Shown: positions 15,298 to 41,823, counted from the stretch's first letter. The stretch: 64,000 nt of DNA from Epiperipatus broadwayi (GCA_028023455.1 JAQFVV010013094.1:1-64000); one strand, 5' to 3'. Made by a program: numbers and translations. The notes: generated by a model from the letters alone, not told the origin.

Positions 15298-16480
15298 AAT
15301 GTACCTTTAAAGTTTTCTTGCAATGATATATATTGCAGAGACTTTGATTATATGGTGATTCTGAACTGAGATCAGACCCATATAAATATCTGGCTTGCTA
15401 GGCTGAGTTTGAAGACTTTACCAGTCTGAAAAATTCACGCTTGCAATCTAATAGAAATGTTTTGCATAAACACTTGGGAGTCAGTGTTTTAGATCTAGTT
15501 TCTATACTCTGTCCCCCACTGAGGAGAGCAAAACAGCTTGAAATCAGCTGATCTGGGGATGAACAAATGAAAGAGGTAGTTAATTTCTGACTCTTTTTTC
15601 GTTTATGTAAAACAAATCTTACACTTGTTCAGCGGTTTTGGTATAGCGCCATTTTTTGGACATAAATAACAAGTGATAGCAGGTTACGTGATTAACTTGT
15701 TTTTGTTTTTCATAAATGTACCTTTAAAGTTTTCTTGCAATGATATATATTGCAGAGACTTTGATTCTGAACTGAGATCAGACCCATATAAATATCTGGC
15801 TTGCTAGGCTGAGTTTGAAGACTTTACCGGTCTGAAAATTTCACGCTTGCAATCTGATAGAAACGTTTTACATAAACACTTGGGAGTCAGTGTTTTAGAT
15901 CTAGTTTCTATACTCTATCCCCCACTGAGGAGAGCAAACCAGCTTGAAATCAGCTGATCTGGGGGTGAGCAAATAAAAGAGGTAGTTAATTTCTGACTCT
16001 TTTTTCATTTATGTAAAACAAATCTTACACTTATTCCGCGGTTTTGATATAGCGCCATTTTTTGGACATAAATAACAAGTGATAGCAGGTTACGTGATTA
16101 ACTTGTTTTTGTTTTTCATAAATGTACCTTTAAAGTTTTCTTGCAATGATATATATTGCAGAGACTTTGATTATATTGTGATTCTGAACTGAGATCAGAC
16201 CCATATAAATATCTGGCTTGCTAGGCTGAGTTTGAAGACTTTACCGGTCTGAAAAATTCATACTTGCAATCTGATAGAAACGTTTTGCATAAACACTTGG
16301 GAGTCAGTGGTTTAAATCTAGTTTCTATACTCTATCCCCCACTGAGGAGAGCAAACCAGCTTGAAATCAGCTGATCTGGGGGTGAGCAAATGAAGGAGGT
16401 AGTTAATTTCTGACTCTTTTTTCGTTTATGTAAAACAAATCTTACACTTGTTCGGCGGTTTTGGTATAGCGCCATTTTTT

Positions 16481-16483
<3 letters not shown>

Positions 16484-16520
<37 letters not shown>

Positions 16521-16522
16521 AA

Positions 16523-16578
<56 letters not shown>
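16484..16578. repeat. Two (TA)n tracts terminating satellite 2
   Basis: TA runs at about 16484-16518 and 16526-16578 with a short CCAAATAA interruption. They replace the rest of a satellite 2 unit. To the right the sequence is no longer satellite. Confidence 0.97.
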
Positions 16579-17195
<617 letters not shown>

Positions 17196-17388
17196 CTTTG
17201 GAAAGCAGGTAGCATATCTCCTGGTTGGTTTTCATGGTATAGCAGCACGTTTGCAGATGTTCATCAGTAGTCATGGCTGGTTGGAGTTGAGTAGGCCTGG
17301 CCTTGAAGAGAAGGTATTTCTTGAAGAGTTTGAGTGATGAAGATTCATTGGGCGGATGCCTTATGAATCTATTTACTCTCCCTGATGA
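17196..17388 (-). CDS. Possible internal exon of an unidentified gene
   Basis: This stretch is clearly richer in G+C than its surroundings. On the minus strand it is open for about 64 codons between an acceptor-like TTTAG (17389-17393) and a donor-like AAAG/GTAACA at 17196. The predicted peptide is mixed in composition, with several Cys residues and a basic centre (motifs such as SSSLKLFKKYLLFK and TCCYTMKTNQE), not the Lys/Asn/Ile/Phe-rich composition of chance AT-rich frames. Without splicing the frame would continue about 11 codons past the donor to a TGA. No family is recognised. It could equally be a fragment of an old retroelement, and no partner exons could be placed nearby. Confidence 0.22.
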
Positions 17389-22247
<4,859 letters not shown>

Positions 22248-22251
22248 TTAA

Positions 22252-23021
22252 CCCTTAAACTGCTAATTATATTATTGGTTGTATGAGGTAAAAATCAAAT
22301 CTTTTAATTGGCCAACTCACAAACTGAAGACAAAGCCTATTGTTAAAACATATTCGCCTATAATAATAAATTCAACTCAGATACGTTTATAAAAAGTATA
22401 TTACTAATTTTTCAGGTTATGAAAGAGAACGAAAGTTCTTTCAAAAATAAATTGCTATTTATTTATTATAAAATATATTCAATTTCAGCAAATATAAAGC
22501 GAATGTCTAAACAAAAAAGTGCTGATGCAAATGCTTTTTTTCAATTTTACGTTATCGAAAAGTAAAGATTTCTTTTTGCTAAATCTTAAATATTTTTACT
22601 AAAATCATCAATATTTTTCGAAAATTATTTTGTTTTTTTTGGTATATTTTTTTAAAAAACTAGTTTAATTTCTCAAATTATATTTTTTTAATACTTAAAT
22701 TGCATTCGAAATGAAAATCTCAGTGTTTTTCTTTATTTTCTTTGATCAGGCGGTTTCTTTGTTCTTTCCAGCCAATCAGAATGTCCTTTTCGGCTGAGAG
22801 CTGGCTGACAGCGAATCACTGACAAGGTTCTTTCTTTGTTAGGTTTAAAATGCGTTTTTTTTTTTATTTTTTACTTGTAAAATAATTCGGAAGAGGGCAC
22901 CATATTACAGAACTTTTAAAAACCTAATCAATAACTGTCAAACAAATATTTTAGCATAAGAACTAGCAGAGTTAGAGTGACGTCAGATGTCGACGAGATG
23001 CCTCGTAAGAGGCGGTTGGAA
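22252..23021. mobile_element. TTAA-flanked non-autonomous DNA transposon (MITE-like), copy A
   Basis: A 770 bp segment flanked by TTAA at 22248-22251 and 23022-23025. One end begins CCCTTAAACTGC; the other ends in GGCGGTTGGAA. It contains the markers GTGAGTTGGCCAATTA and GATGGTGCCCTCTT (on its reverse strand) that recur, inverted, in the insertion at 31271-32033. It is richer in G+C than its flanks and has no open frame. TTAA target duplication with a CCC terminus suggests the piggyBac superfamily; Kolobok elements also use TTAA. The terminal inverted repeats are weak, so the superfamily is provisional, but copy B's perfect TTAA target duplication supports the element itself. Confidence 0.75.
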
Positions 23022-23025
23022 TTAA

Positions 23026-29388
<6,363 letters not shown>

Positions 29389-29488
29389 GTTTCCAACCAG
29401 TAAACACCTAAACATTCACAGTAAATATAGCAACCAATATTTCTAACTGCTGTCAAGGCAACCTTCACTCCTTTTAATAGCAAGAATG

Positions 29489-32504
<3,016 letters not shown>

Positions 32505-32520
32505 TTTCCCCTTCTTTGGG
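32505..32520 (-). promoter_or_regulatory. Polypurine tract of element 1
   Basis: On the minus strand the bases just before the 3' LTR read CCCAAAGAAGGGGAAA and are followed at once by the LTR start TATAATAG. This is the expected position of the plus-strand primer in reverse transcription and it fixes the LTR boundary. Confidence 0.85.
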
Positions 32521-33041
32521 AAATTTAATATTTTAATTTAAGTTAAAATTTTAAACACTTACAACTATTTTAGTATATTCTTATAGTTTAATTGCATTTA
32601 TAGTTGGATTTTATGAAGGGTTGAATTTTTTTTTACTGTTATATCTTCCTAATACTTAGGCTATCCTATTCTTTTGATAATGATCAAAAATAAAATTAAG
32701 GAATTTGATGGTTAATATTTTTTTTTATAAAAAAAAAATTAAAAAAAATTATGTGTTTCCTTCTTGGACAACACAAATATATTTACTAGCCTTATTCCTG
32801 CTTCTTTAAGACTTATGGATTTGAAAAGAACTAAATAAATACTAGAGTATCCATTTATTAATATGAATTGACTTTATTGTTTTTACTTATTTTAAGGCAT
32901 TAAAGAATACCCTCACCAAAGCCAATGTTTTTAACTATACTTCTCTTTACATTGATCACTATTATTATTTTTTTTATACAACCGTATGGTTTACACTGCC
33001 CAATTCTTATCTTGATCTTCACCTTCTTTCTTTATAAAACA
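32521..33041 (-). other. 3' untranslated region of element 1
   Basis: About 520 bp of AT-rich DNA between the end of the integrase frame and the polypurine tract. No envelope-like or other frame is present. Confidence 0.6.
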
Positions 33042-33338
33042 TTATAAGCAGCCAAAATAAGGTTTTAAAATTTGTGAATTGTACGTACCACGAATCTCTC
33101 CTTCTTGGTTAATCCAAAATGCATTTGGACCTGCCTTTTTAATGATAGTATAAGGTCCTTCATATGTATTATAGAATTTATGGTATTTATTCTCCAATGG
33201 TTTACTGGGATGGAAAGTCTTTATCAAAACTTTATCTCCAACTTTAAATTCATAAATACATTTTTTTTTTATTCTGACTTCTATTATTTGCCATTTTAAC
33301 AAGTTGTTTATGAGCTTGTAAAATATAATTTTCTCCAT
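33042..33338 (-). pseudogene. pol: Integrase C-terminal segment of element 1 pol (frame-shifted)
   Basis: The last part of the pol polyprotein: an SH3-like C-terminal integrase domain containing YEFKVGDKVLIKT and YEGPYTIIK, closing with ILKPYFGCL. Ending in LKPY is usual for gypsy integrases, whose C-terminal domain binds DNA. It lies in a different frame from the catalytic domain; the shift falls in a run of ten A (plus-strand T10 at 33261-33270), where a one-base length change breaks continuity. Its apparent own start in the overlapping region is not a real start. A homopolymer sequencing or assembly error is as likely as a true mutation. Confidence 0.85.
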
Positions 33339-34164
33339 TTATTTTGGGTTCATTAATAATAGGTTTATATTTTCTAAATAATATAGGTATAATTTGATGA
33401 AAGTGTAGTCGGATTGGTGAGAATCCAGTAGATTCATTTAAACTCCAATTGATATAGTCTACTACACGTTTTGTCTGCTTTACCCAACCCTTGTGCTCCT
33501 CTTCTAAATAGGTCCTAAACAAACATCCAAGCTCCCGCATAATACGTTCACATGGATTTGATTGTGGATTCCTAATAGAAATTAGCACATGTTTTATTTT
33601 TAATATATCTACCCATTTCTTCCATTCCTTAGATAGAAAAGGTGTACCATGATCAGTTAGTATGGTTTTCGGCTTTTCTATCATTGGAAATTGGAGAGTA
33701 CTCAATACTTTGATTGTATGTTTAGCATTGGCTTGGGGTATCGGGTAAGCAGCAACATATTTGGAAAAGAGATCATAAGTGACTAATAAATATTTTTGTT
33801 TGTTGAATGGAGGCAAAGGCCCATAATAGTCAATTGCTAAGATCTCATTTGGTCTTTCTGGAATGATAGAATTAATTGAATTAATATAATTTTGGTTTAC
33901 TGACTTAGCTCTTAAGCAAATTAGACAATCCTGGAGTGATTTCAAGATGTCTTTATACATTTTTGGCCAGTAAAACCAATTCTTAAGGGTATGTTCTGTC
34001 TTATGAGCACCATAATGCCTGTATAGACAGTGTACGTATTTTATGAGTGGGTCACGTAAAGACTTTGGTATTATTGTCCTCCACTCATCAACGTTATCAT
34101 TCACTTTATATAGTAAGACCTGTTGTTCTAATTTAAAATGGTTAAGATCTTTAGGTGCATCCAA
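33250..34164 (-). pseudogene. pol: Integrase catalytic domain of element 1 pol
   Basis: A 304-codon frame. An N-terminal HHCC zinc-binding module is visible (His at about 50 and 54 or 58, Cys 80 and Cys 83), followed by the catalytic core with Asp112 (IDYYGPLP), Asp171 (TDHGTPF) and Glu207 (NPQSNPCERIMREL), spaced as D-58-D-35-E. The enzyme would insert the element cDNA into the chromosome. The SIRNPQSNPCER version of the last motif is a subtype familiar from arthropod gypsy-like elements. It is frame-shifted relative to RNase H upstream, in a run of five G (C5 at 34173-34177 on the plus strand), and shifts again at its 3' end. The first codons overlap the end of the RNase H frame. Confidence 0.92.
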
Positions 34165-35050
34165 AACTTCCTCCCCCTAATAAAACTTTTATAATTGGGT
34201 TTAATTCTGGGTCATTAAATTGTATCTCTGGTAAGTTTTCCAACTCGTTCTCTACATTACTATCAGCCATCACATTGACATTTGTAATGTAGGCATTGTC
34301 TACCATCAAATGATTTTGTTCTGACCTACATGGATTTTGACTAAGCACATCAGCAACGATATTCTCGGATCCTTTGCAATAATGCACAGTGTAATTAAAT
34401 TCCTGTAGTAGTAAACTCCATCTAACTAGATGACTATTAGTCAGATAACTGTGATTCAGGAATTCAAGGCTTTTGTGATCAGTGATCACTATCACCTCTG
34501 ATCCGAGTAGCATTTGTCGAAATTTTTGGAAAGCCCAGACTATTGCTAGTGCTTCCTTCTCTGTAACCGTGTAATTTATTTCTGGACCTTTCAAGAGCCA
34601 GCTAATAAAGTAGAGGACACCTGGTTGGCCATCCTCTTGGATTTGGGACAGTGTTACCCCTAATCCAAAACCACTACTATCTGTTTGAATAATGAATGGT
34701 TTATTAAAATCAGGGAAAGCTAACATAGTTAACTTTAAAAACCCTGTTTTAATATTCTCAAATGCACGGTCTTGTTCTTCAGTCCATTTCCAACATTCAT
34801 CTTTTCTAATCAATTTTAGCAACGGTTCCATGTGGTCTGAGAACTTCTGATAGAAATGGTTGTAAAAATTACATAGGCCTAAAAATGATCTAATTTGTTT
34901 TCGAGTAGATGGTTTAGGAAAGTTTTGAATGGCAGAGATCTTCTCTGGATGAGGTCTTATCCCATTGCAACCAACAATATGACCTAAGAAAACAACTTGG
35001 TTCGAAACTAAAGTACTCTTCTTGAAGGTAATTTTTATACCTTTCAGAAA
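34151..35050 (-). pseudogene. pol: RT connection and RNase H domain of element 1 pol
   Basis: In frame with the protease-RT segment but separated from it by one TGA. The part upstream of the ATG at 34831 is open and encodes the end of RT (VFLGHIVG and IRSFLGLCNFYNHF). Counting from that ATG, RNase H has Asp51 (IIQTDSSG), Glu91/93 (TEKEALAIVW) and Asp118 (VITDHKSLEFL), the usual catalytic carboxylates. It would remove the RNA template during cDNA synthesis. The frame closes shortly after a G5 run, where integrase continues in another frame. Confidence 0.9.
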
Positions 35051-36292
35051 TCACTCTTTAAAAAATATAGATAAATGTTGAAGGTGTTCTTCACCTGTGG
35101 TGGATGCAATAATTACATCATCCACATAAATAATTATGATTTGTTTTACCTCAGGAGATAAAGTCTTATCCAAACACCTGATTAGACCTGCACCACTATT
35201 TATCAATCCAAATGGCATCCTATTAAATTGGTATGTAAAACCCTCATAACGAAAAGCAGTACATTGGCGATCTTCTGGATGAAGTTCAATCTGCCAATAG
35301 CTGGAGGTTAAATCGAAAGTGGAAAATACCTTCTTGTTTCCAAATTTCATGAATAATTCATGTATGGGTGGTGGTATATTTCTGTTTGGGACAGTAATTT
35401 TATTTAGTTGTCTAGCATCTAAACAAAATCTCATCGACCCATCTTTCTTCTTCACAGTTACTACTGGATTACAGTAAGGTGAAGAGCATTTGGAAATGAT
35501 TTCCCAATCCAGCATTTTATTAATTTGCTTAGATATATCTTCCCGATATTGGTATGGAATAGGATACAATTTAGATTGAAATGGTTGATCATGAATTAAT
35601 CTAATTCTCTGTTGGAATCTCTTTATCACACCTGGTATATCTGAGAAAATAGAATTAAATTCTCTTATAACAAATCGTAATTTTAATATATCATCACTTC
35701 CAAGCAAGTTGGATTCTGCGAGTTTACTTTCTAAAAGTGTTTCTGGAATGCTAGATGTTATACAGTCAACTTCAATTTGATCATATTTTGGAAGCAATGT
35801 CATCTCCAAGACTTCATCATTAATTTTAACTGTTTTATTACAGAAACCGATTACACAAGTGTTCAAATTTAGGAAGTCTGCCCCTAAAATAACATTGTGA
35901 ATCAAACCATTCAAAATTAAAAATACATGATAGAGAGTTGTTTGGCCAATTTTAATCTCAATCCAAATTTGTTTTTGGATTAATTTAGCTTTTCTGCTGT
36001 TAGCCATGGTAACCTGCATAGATTTTAGTGGTAATATTTTGATGTTAGGATTTATTACTAAAATCTCTTGATAAAATTTCTCTGATATCACTGAAATTTG
36101 GCTACCAGAATCTAATAATGCTTTAACCAGCAAGCTCTCAAACAAAACTTCTATCATAGGGCAACTTGGTAAAACAAAATTTGGTGTTTTATCTTCCCAT
36201 GAACACATCATGTTAGTGATTTCTCGTGTAAAAGATTGATTCAAGTTCCTCATTGGGTATTTGGTTTCTTGAGGTGAGGAACATTTCCTCAA
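35051..36292 (-). pseudogene. pol: Protease and reverse transcriptase of element 1 pol (ends at in-frame TGA)
   Basis: A 413-codon frame. A retropepsin-type protease has LLDSGSQISVIS (Asp61) and the second motif ILGADFL (about 136-141). RT follows from about residue 255: FCLDARQLNKIT, FSTFDLTSSYWQ (Asp327), the MPFGL motif and YVDDV (Asp391/392). The first codon of the open frame here is TTG. The frame is open back to 36310 and lies in the -1 frame relative to gag, overlapping its end by about 10 bases, so expression probably used frameshifting; no textbook slippery heptamer is visible. The terminal TGA (35051-35053) interrupts otherwise continuous RT sequence. Confidence 0.93.
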
Positions 36293-36300
36293 GTACCCTT

Positions 36301-38325
36301 TTAGTTTGTTTTATGTGAAACTATAGATATATTTTTACTACATCCCAGTCTTGGGGAATTTCTTGGATTATTAGAAGTTATTTTTACTTTATTTAAATTA
36401 TCACGATTTATTTTGGGAGAGGGGTCATAAGGTATATTCCTTTGAGATGTTTTTCCCTTCCAATAACTGGTATCTCTATTATTTTTCCTTCTATTATAAA
36501 ATATTGTATTGATTGAAGCTTCCTCTTTTTTTTTATCAGGTCTAATTGATAAATTAGTTTGATTCATATCAATACTATTTAAAAGTTCTACTATTTGTTC
36601 TATTTTTGTTATATTGGTACACAATAATGATTGTTCTATTTTAAGTGGTAAATTTCTTTTTATTATTCTAATCATTTCGCCTTCACTTAAATGATAAGTA
36701 TTAAGTGTTCTTAATTTTGTTATTTGACGGCGAAAGAATTTGGTCAAGGTTTCTCCAGGTGTCTGCTTATACTTATCTTGGAATATTTGGTACAATAAAG
36801 CCTCTTGTCTATCTCTATTCCAAAAATTTTTAATTAATAACTCTTGGTATTCCATATAAGTAGATGGAGTTTGTGATAAAGACTCCCACCACATTAATGC
36901 ATCTCCTTGTAAGTGACTATATGCAATGATCACTTTTTCTCCTTCTGATAAATTACGGTTAACGGAAAAATAAAGATTAAGGCTTCTAATATGTTCTATA
37001 GGAGATTCATTATGAGATCCCTTGAATATTTTTAACCTAACAAATTGGTTAATTGTACTACTTGGTATTGAATGGTTGTATACCTTTTGTTTTTCTAAAA
37101 CATTCAACTGAGAAGTTGATGTTTGATTTTCATGATTAATCCTACAAGTATTTAAGTTTAACCCTTCTAATTCAAAATTACTAGGATAATTTTCAACTTC
37201 AGGCATTATATGATACTGAAAATTTGATCTATCACCAGAGTCAATTACTTGTTGTGGATCTTTTTGTATGACCTCCAAATGTTTTTCACCATGATTTTGT
37301 TCTTGATTACAACTATAAGTATTTACATTATTTTCAACCTGATGCATTTCTATAGTTGGTGTTCTTTTACATATTTGTGTTTCAATAACTAAAAATCTAC
37401 TATCAGTGGATTCTTTTATTTTATTTACTCTATTCCAAGTTTCAGTAGTATCTTCCCTTAATTTTTCCAATACATTTTTATCTATATTGGTATTAATTTC
37501 TATTGAATTCATTTTATTTTCCAAAGTTTTAAGTTGATGATCAATAGTCTCTAATACATTATTCTGGGATTCTACCTCATTATTATGTTTAATAGATAGT
37601 TGATCTATTCTTGCGTGCGTTTGTTGTCTATCATCTTGGATTTCATTCTGTATTTTATTTTGTTGTTCCTTTACTTCTTCCCTAAAATTACCTTGATTTT
37701 TATACATTTCATCACATTTAACATTTAATCTATCTATGATGTCACTTTGGAACTCACTAAACCACTGTTGACATTTTGAATTATTTTCATCAATTTCATT
37801 CTTTAGATCATTTAATGCTTGTTTAATTTCTATGTTATCTTTTTTAACATTATCCACATTTAAATTTAATTGTTGAATTTTTGTAGATAGTTTATTTTCA
37901 ATTCCTGTTATTTCAACCTTCAAATCACTTTTTAAACTATTAATATTATCATCCATTTTTTGATTCAAATCACTTTTTAAACTATTAATATTATCAAGTA
38001 ATTTTTGATTATTACTGTCCATTTTAGTCATAAACATTTGTAACATTTGCTGAATTGTATCAACATTAAATGATTGACTAATTCCAATTGTAAATGATTG
38101 ATTTAAATCTTCATCAACTATATTTGGTGTTTGAGATAACACTTGATCTAAACTCTGTGTTTGTTGAGGGTATTCAACTATGGTTGTAGAACCCCCAGGT
38201 GCTTGTACTAATGATGATTGTTCTATAATATTACTATCATCACTTTGTTCACTTTGCAAATCATCTTGCATTTGACTACAGCATTCAATATCTTTGTTTG
38301 AAAACATTTTCCCACTTCGAAGCAT
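36301..38325 (-). CDS. gag: Gag polyprotein of element 1 (coiled coil plus capsid-like domain)
   Basis: An intact 674-codon frame from an ATG (MLRSGKMFSN) to TAA. It has an acidic Ser/Gln-rich N-terminus to about residue 95, then a long predicted coiled coil (about 100-330) with a near-repeat of NINSLKSDL. A Ty3-type capsid domain follows at about 428-590 (FVRLKIFKGS, GDALMWWESL, LLIKNFWNRD, PGETLTKFFRRQ). The last 84 residues are basic, Asn/Lys/Arg-rich and nucleocapsid-like, but I see no CCHC zinc knuckle. The protein would form the particle that packages element RNA. It is longer than usual because of the coiled-coil region. It is the only element 1 frame with no visible break. Confidence 0.88.
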   Translation of the reverse strand: MLRSGKMFSNKDIECCSQMQDDLQSEQSDDSNIIEQSSLVQAPGGSTTIVEYPQQTQSLDQVLSQTPNIVDEDLNQSFTIGISQSFNVDTIQQMLQMFMTKMDSNNQKLLDNINSLKSDLNQKMDDNINSLKSDLKVEITGIENKLSTKIQQLNLNVDNVKKDNIEIKQALNDLKNEIDENNSKCQQWFSEFQSDIIDRLNVKCDEMYKNQGNFREEVKEQQNKIQNEIQDDRQQTHARIDQLSIKHNNEVESQNNVLETIDHQLKTLENKMNSIEINTNIDKNVLEKLREDTTETWNRVNKIKESTDSRFLVIETQICKRTPTIEMHQVENNVNTYSCNQEQNHGEKHLEVIQKDPQQVIDSGDRSNFQYHIMPEVENYPSNFELEGLNLNTCRINHENQTSTSQLNVLEKQKVYNHSIPSSTINQFVRLKIFKGSHNESPIEHIRSLNLYFSVNRNLSEGEKVIIAYSHLQGDALMWWESLSQTPSTYMEYQELLIKNFWNRDRQEALLYQIFQDKYKQTPGETLTKFFRRQITKLRTLNTYHLSEGEMIRIIKRNLPLKIEQSLLCTNITKIEQIVELLNSIDMNQTNLSIRPDKKKEEASINTIFYNRRKNNRDTSYWKGKTSQRNIPYDPSPKINRDNLNKVKITSNNPRNSPRLGCSKNISIVSHKTN

Positions 38326-39077
38326 AACAAATTTTAACTTAATTCAAATATTACACAAGTTTATATATTTTTATATTCAAAATATTATATTGTAAAGTTC
38401 TTTACCACCCCATGCTATTTATATATACTTATGATGTTCTAATGATCTATGTGTGTATTTTTAAACATCTATGTCTATAGAAAAATTTTATCCCACTCAA
38501 CTCTTCTTTAAAACATAATTTAATAATTAGTTATTTAAATATTGATCTCTCTAAATCATACTATATATATTATCATTTTTTTATTTATATTAATCTTGTA
38601 ATTATAAACACCATATGAATCTTCATAACAACATACTTGTTACTAAGAATAATCAATTAAAGTATCCATGACTTTTTCACTATATGTAATAATATAGAAT
38701 CATTGATTCAAAGCCCCAGTTAATATACTAAATATGTAATAGTATATAATTTATACCTGTGATGAACTTAAATGTTCAATGCCTAAAACGTTGCATGCCA
38801 AATATAATGGGCAGTCTACAGGGTATGAGATTTAATTAATCGAAGCCAAATATAATGGGCAGTCTACAAGGTATGAGATTTAATTAATCGAAGCCAAATA
38901 TAATGGGCAGTCTACAGGGTATGAGATTTAATTAATCGAAGCCAAATATAATGGGCAGTCTACAGGGTATGAGATTTAATTAATTGAAGCCCCAAATGTT
39001 TGGGTCACCAAATATAATGGGATGTCTACAGGGTATGAGATTTAAATGTTCAAAGCCCACACATTTGGGTCGCCAAA
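38326..39077 (-). other. Leader of element 1, with PBS and duplicated LTR-end units
   Basis: Untranslated region between the 5' LTR and gag. It holds a tandem series in which GCCAAATATAATGGG recurs at 38797, 38845, 38893 and 38941 (48 bp period), then in longer units at about 39007 and 39072 (~65 bp period). Every unit contains the LTR-end-like CCATTATATTTGG (minus strand), and the two longer units are each followed by a primer-binding-like sequence. Confidence 0.85.
39056..39075 (-). promoter_or_regulatory. Primer binding site of element 1 (tRNA-Lys type)
   Basis: On the minus strand, two bases after the LTR end CCCATTATA, the sequence is TGGCGACCCAAATGTG. It starts with TGG, complementing the CCA of a tRNA, and resembles the tRNA-Lys-primed gypsy site (TGGCGCCCAACGTGG) with changes. 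A second PBS-like copy, TGGTGACCCAAACATT, starts at about 39009. Confidence 0.7.
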
Positions 39078-41074
39078 TATAATGGGATGACCTATTTGAT
39101 AGCCTTAGTTGAGGCACCAAATATAACAGAATGGCATTTAATCATCCCAGTTGATATACCAAATATAATAGAATCGATTATATTTAATGCTTGGAAATCA
39201 TTAACTTAATGCTTCATAGTTAGGTTCGCCAAATATAACAAAATGGGTTATATTTAAAATCTAAGTTGTATATATGGGGATGATTAAATTCACTAGAAAG
39301 AGGATATGCATTTCACTACAATCGGACTTTGGGTCTTCAGGTAGAATGCTAGAAATGAATCAATGAAATACTAAGTCCATGATTATATCTATCTTTTTTA
39401 TGCTAGCTCAATAATCTTTAAATAAGTTTTAATATAATTTAGACTAGTTCATCCATCTTTCATCCCTCTTTCAGTCACCATTATGCCACGATATTCAAAC
39501 TCATGGAGAATTTGCAATCAGCTCTCTTCAGGGAAAATCCAAAACAAGTTATTATTTATATGCCTTTATATAAGCATTAATTACAATTGATATTCATATG
39601 ATATTTATAATACTAGCATATATATAATATAATTCAATAATGATTAGACAAAGAGATCAAGTTAATAAATCAATATTTAATAAATAATAAAAAATATAAT
39701 ATAATAGATAATAAAATATTAATAAACAAATACGGATGAATTTTATCATTTTAAAAATATTAATAAATAATATTTTTATTTTAATACCCTATGATAAAAC
39801 TCAATACTATAATAAATTTTCAAAAATTAAAGAAAATAGTTTAAATTAACAGATATATAAAAACAATATCTGGGTTCAAAAATTAATAATTTATGTAACT
39901 TATTAATTTATTTACCGTTCTTATTTATATGTTTCATAATTACCAATATATAAGTACTACTTGCAATTGTATAACTTATATATTATATGTATTTTTGATA
40001 AATAAAGTACATTAAACTTTTACAATATTACGTAGTAAATACAATATAATCTTGTTTAAGATATCTGTCAAATAATAACTATTCTTTATATCCCTCATCT
40101 AATTTGATGAATTATGTCAAGCTTTCAATTAATTATATTTAATAATAAATATAATTTTCCTATTAAGATATAATGATGCGATGCCAAATTTGAAATAAAG
40201 ATAATAATAATAATAAACATATTAAAATAATATAAACATTATTATAATATATATAAATAAATAATAAAGAAAACTTATTTATAATAGAGTTGAGAGTAGA
40301 TATTGAAGTCTATAGTTCATCATCCTAATGAAGATCTTTTACGAAGTATATTATTAATCCATTGGTATAATGATGATTTTATTTATCCTTAAACGATAAA
40401 CTGTTAATAATATCCAATGATTTGATTAATGTGAAATAAAATAAATATTCTTCGAATGTAGATGTTCTTAATCTTCATTTTTCTATTATCATTAGATGTT
40501 CTATATATTCAATATTTCAAAATATTTTAAAATAGCATGCAAGGTTGGTTTCAAAACCTTTACGATACAAAGCTGTTTTACTCAAAACACATTGTTTTAT
40601 CCTATATATATATATAATTATCTTAAATTTATATATATCCGAAGAATCACGGAAGTATTAAAACAACGTAGTTTCCAAAAAACTTAAACAGACGTTCTTT
40701 TCTTTTATATTGCTATTCCTTTAAGACTTAATAGAAAATTAAAATATTTTCCTTGCAGATTTTTAATCCACAGATTATGTTAATTTGGAAAAGTTAATAT
40801 TTAAATTCCAATCGTTAAACGGTAGTATTGATAAAAGAAAAAGTTATTTAAAGAGAAATGATTTTCTTTTCTTCTCCTTAAAAAACAAAAGAACGAATCA
40901 ATCTGCTCATGTGTTATTACAAGTTCATGCTTAACTCAACTATCAATTGTTCCGTTGACATTAAGATTTAATAATAAAATAAAAAAATATATAAGTATTT
41001 ATTCTTAACTTCAAATCTGGCATTTTACTCAAAAGCTTAAGGTATGTATTATTTAAAACTCAAATGTATATATA

Positions 41075-41122
<48 letters not shown>

Positions 41123-41214
41123 AAATAGTCAAATAAAAAAATTATATTTATAAATAATTTCCTAAGAGATAAAACATGTTAGACCAATAATAACAACTGT
41201 AAGTTACTATTATA
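39078..41214 (-). repeat. 5' LTR of element 1
   Basis: 2137 bp, nearly identical to the left LTR outside the transposon insertion. It starts TATAATAGTAACTTAC at 41214 and ends CCCATTATA at 39078, so its termini are short inverted repeats of TATAAT. Near its 3' end it contains three further internal CCAAATATAA(C/T) words, each followed on the minus strand by a TGG-initial PBS-like stretch. The empty TTAA site for transposon copy B lies at about 40763. Confidence 0.93.
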
Positions 41215-41234
41215 ATATATATATATATATATAT
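41215..41234. repeat. (TA)n junction between elements 1 and 2
   Basis: About 20 bp of TA between the outer terminus of element 1's 5' LTR and the TGT start of the first element 2 LTR. Both families abut TA repeats. Confidence 0.85.
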
Positions 41235-41792
41235 TGTAAATATCGATAAATCTATCTATATTTTAAAAATCCTTTGTTGTTATTAAAAAAAAATCTCTTT
41301 GATTTGATGTTTATATATGAAGTATTATTATTGTTTATGGTTATTAGTTATAATTGTTTGGATATATTATTTTATTTATTAGTTAATGGTACATCACCGT
41401 GAATATTTAATTAATATATAGATAAATAAAAACATATAAATTGTTGATTATAAAAAAAGATTATTTTATTTGTAGTGATTATTAAAAAAAGTGCAATATT
41501 ATTATTTATGTATATATATATATTTAAAGTTGTCAAATAAATTTTTGATTTAATATTTTTTTGAATGTTAATTGTTCAAAATAAAACATATGTAACAATG
41601 GTTTTCAAAGCAGCATTTGCTAGTACGTGGAACAACAGCAGCAACAAAAGAAGCCATTATTATTATTATTAAGATAGTGATTAAACAAACTGAAGGATAA
41701 AAATTTGTTGTACTTTGTTTCTTTGAAATTGCCATTCTTAAGAATAGTGGAATAAGATAAATTTATGTAATCAATACATAAACGATGACTGG

Positions 41793-41823
<31 letters not shown>

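Noticed and set aside
32521-33041. Envelope-like third ORF in element 1
   Set aside because: No open frame of useful length between integrase and the polypurine tract.
38797-38990. CRISPR-like array (48 bp regular repeats)
   Set aside because: The whole unit repeats with no variable spacers, and it lies inside a eukaryotic retroelement leader.
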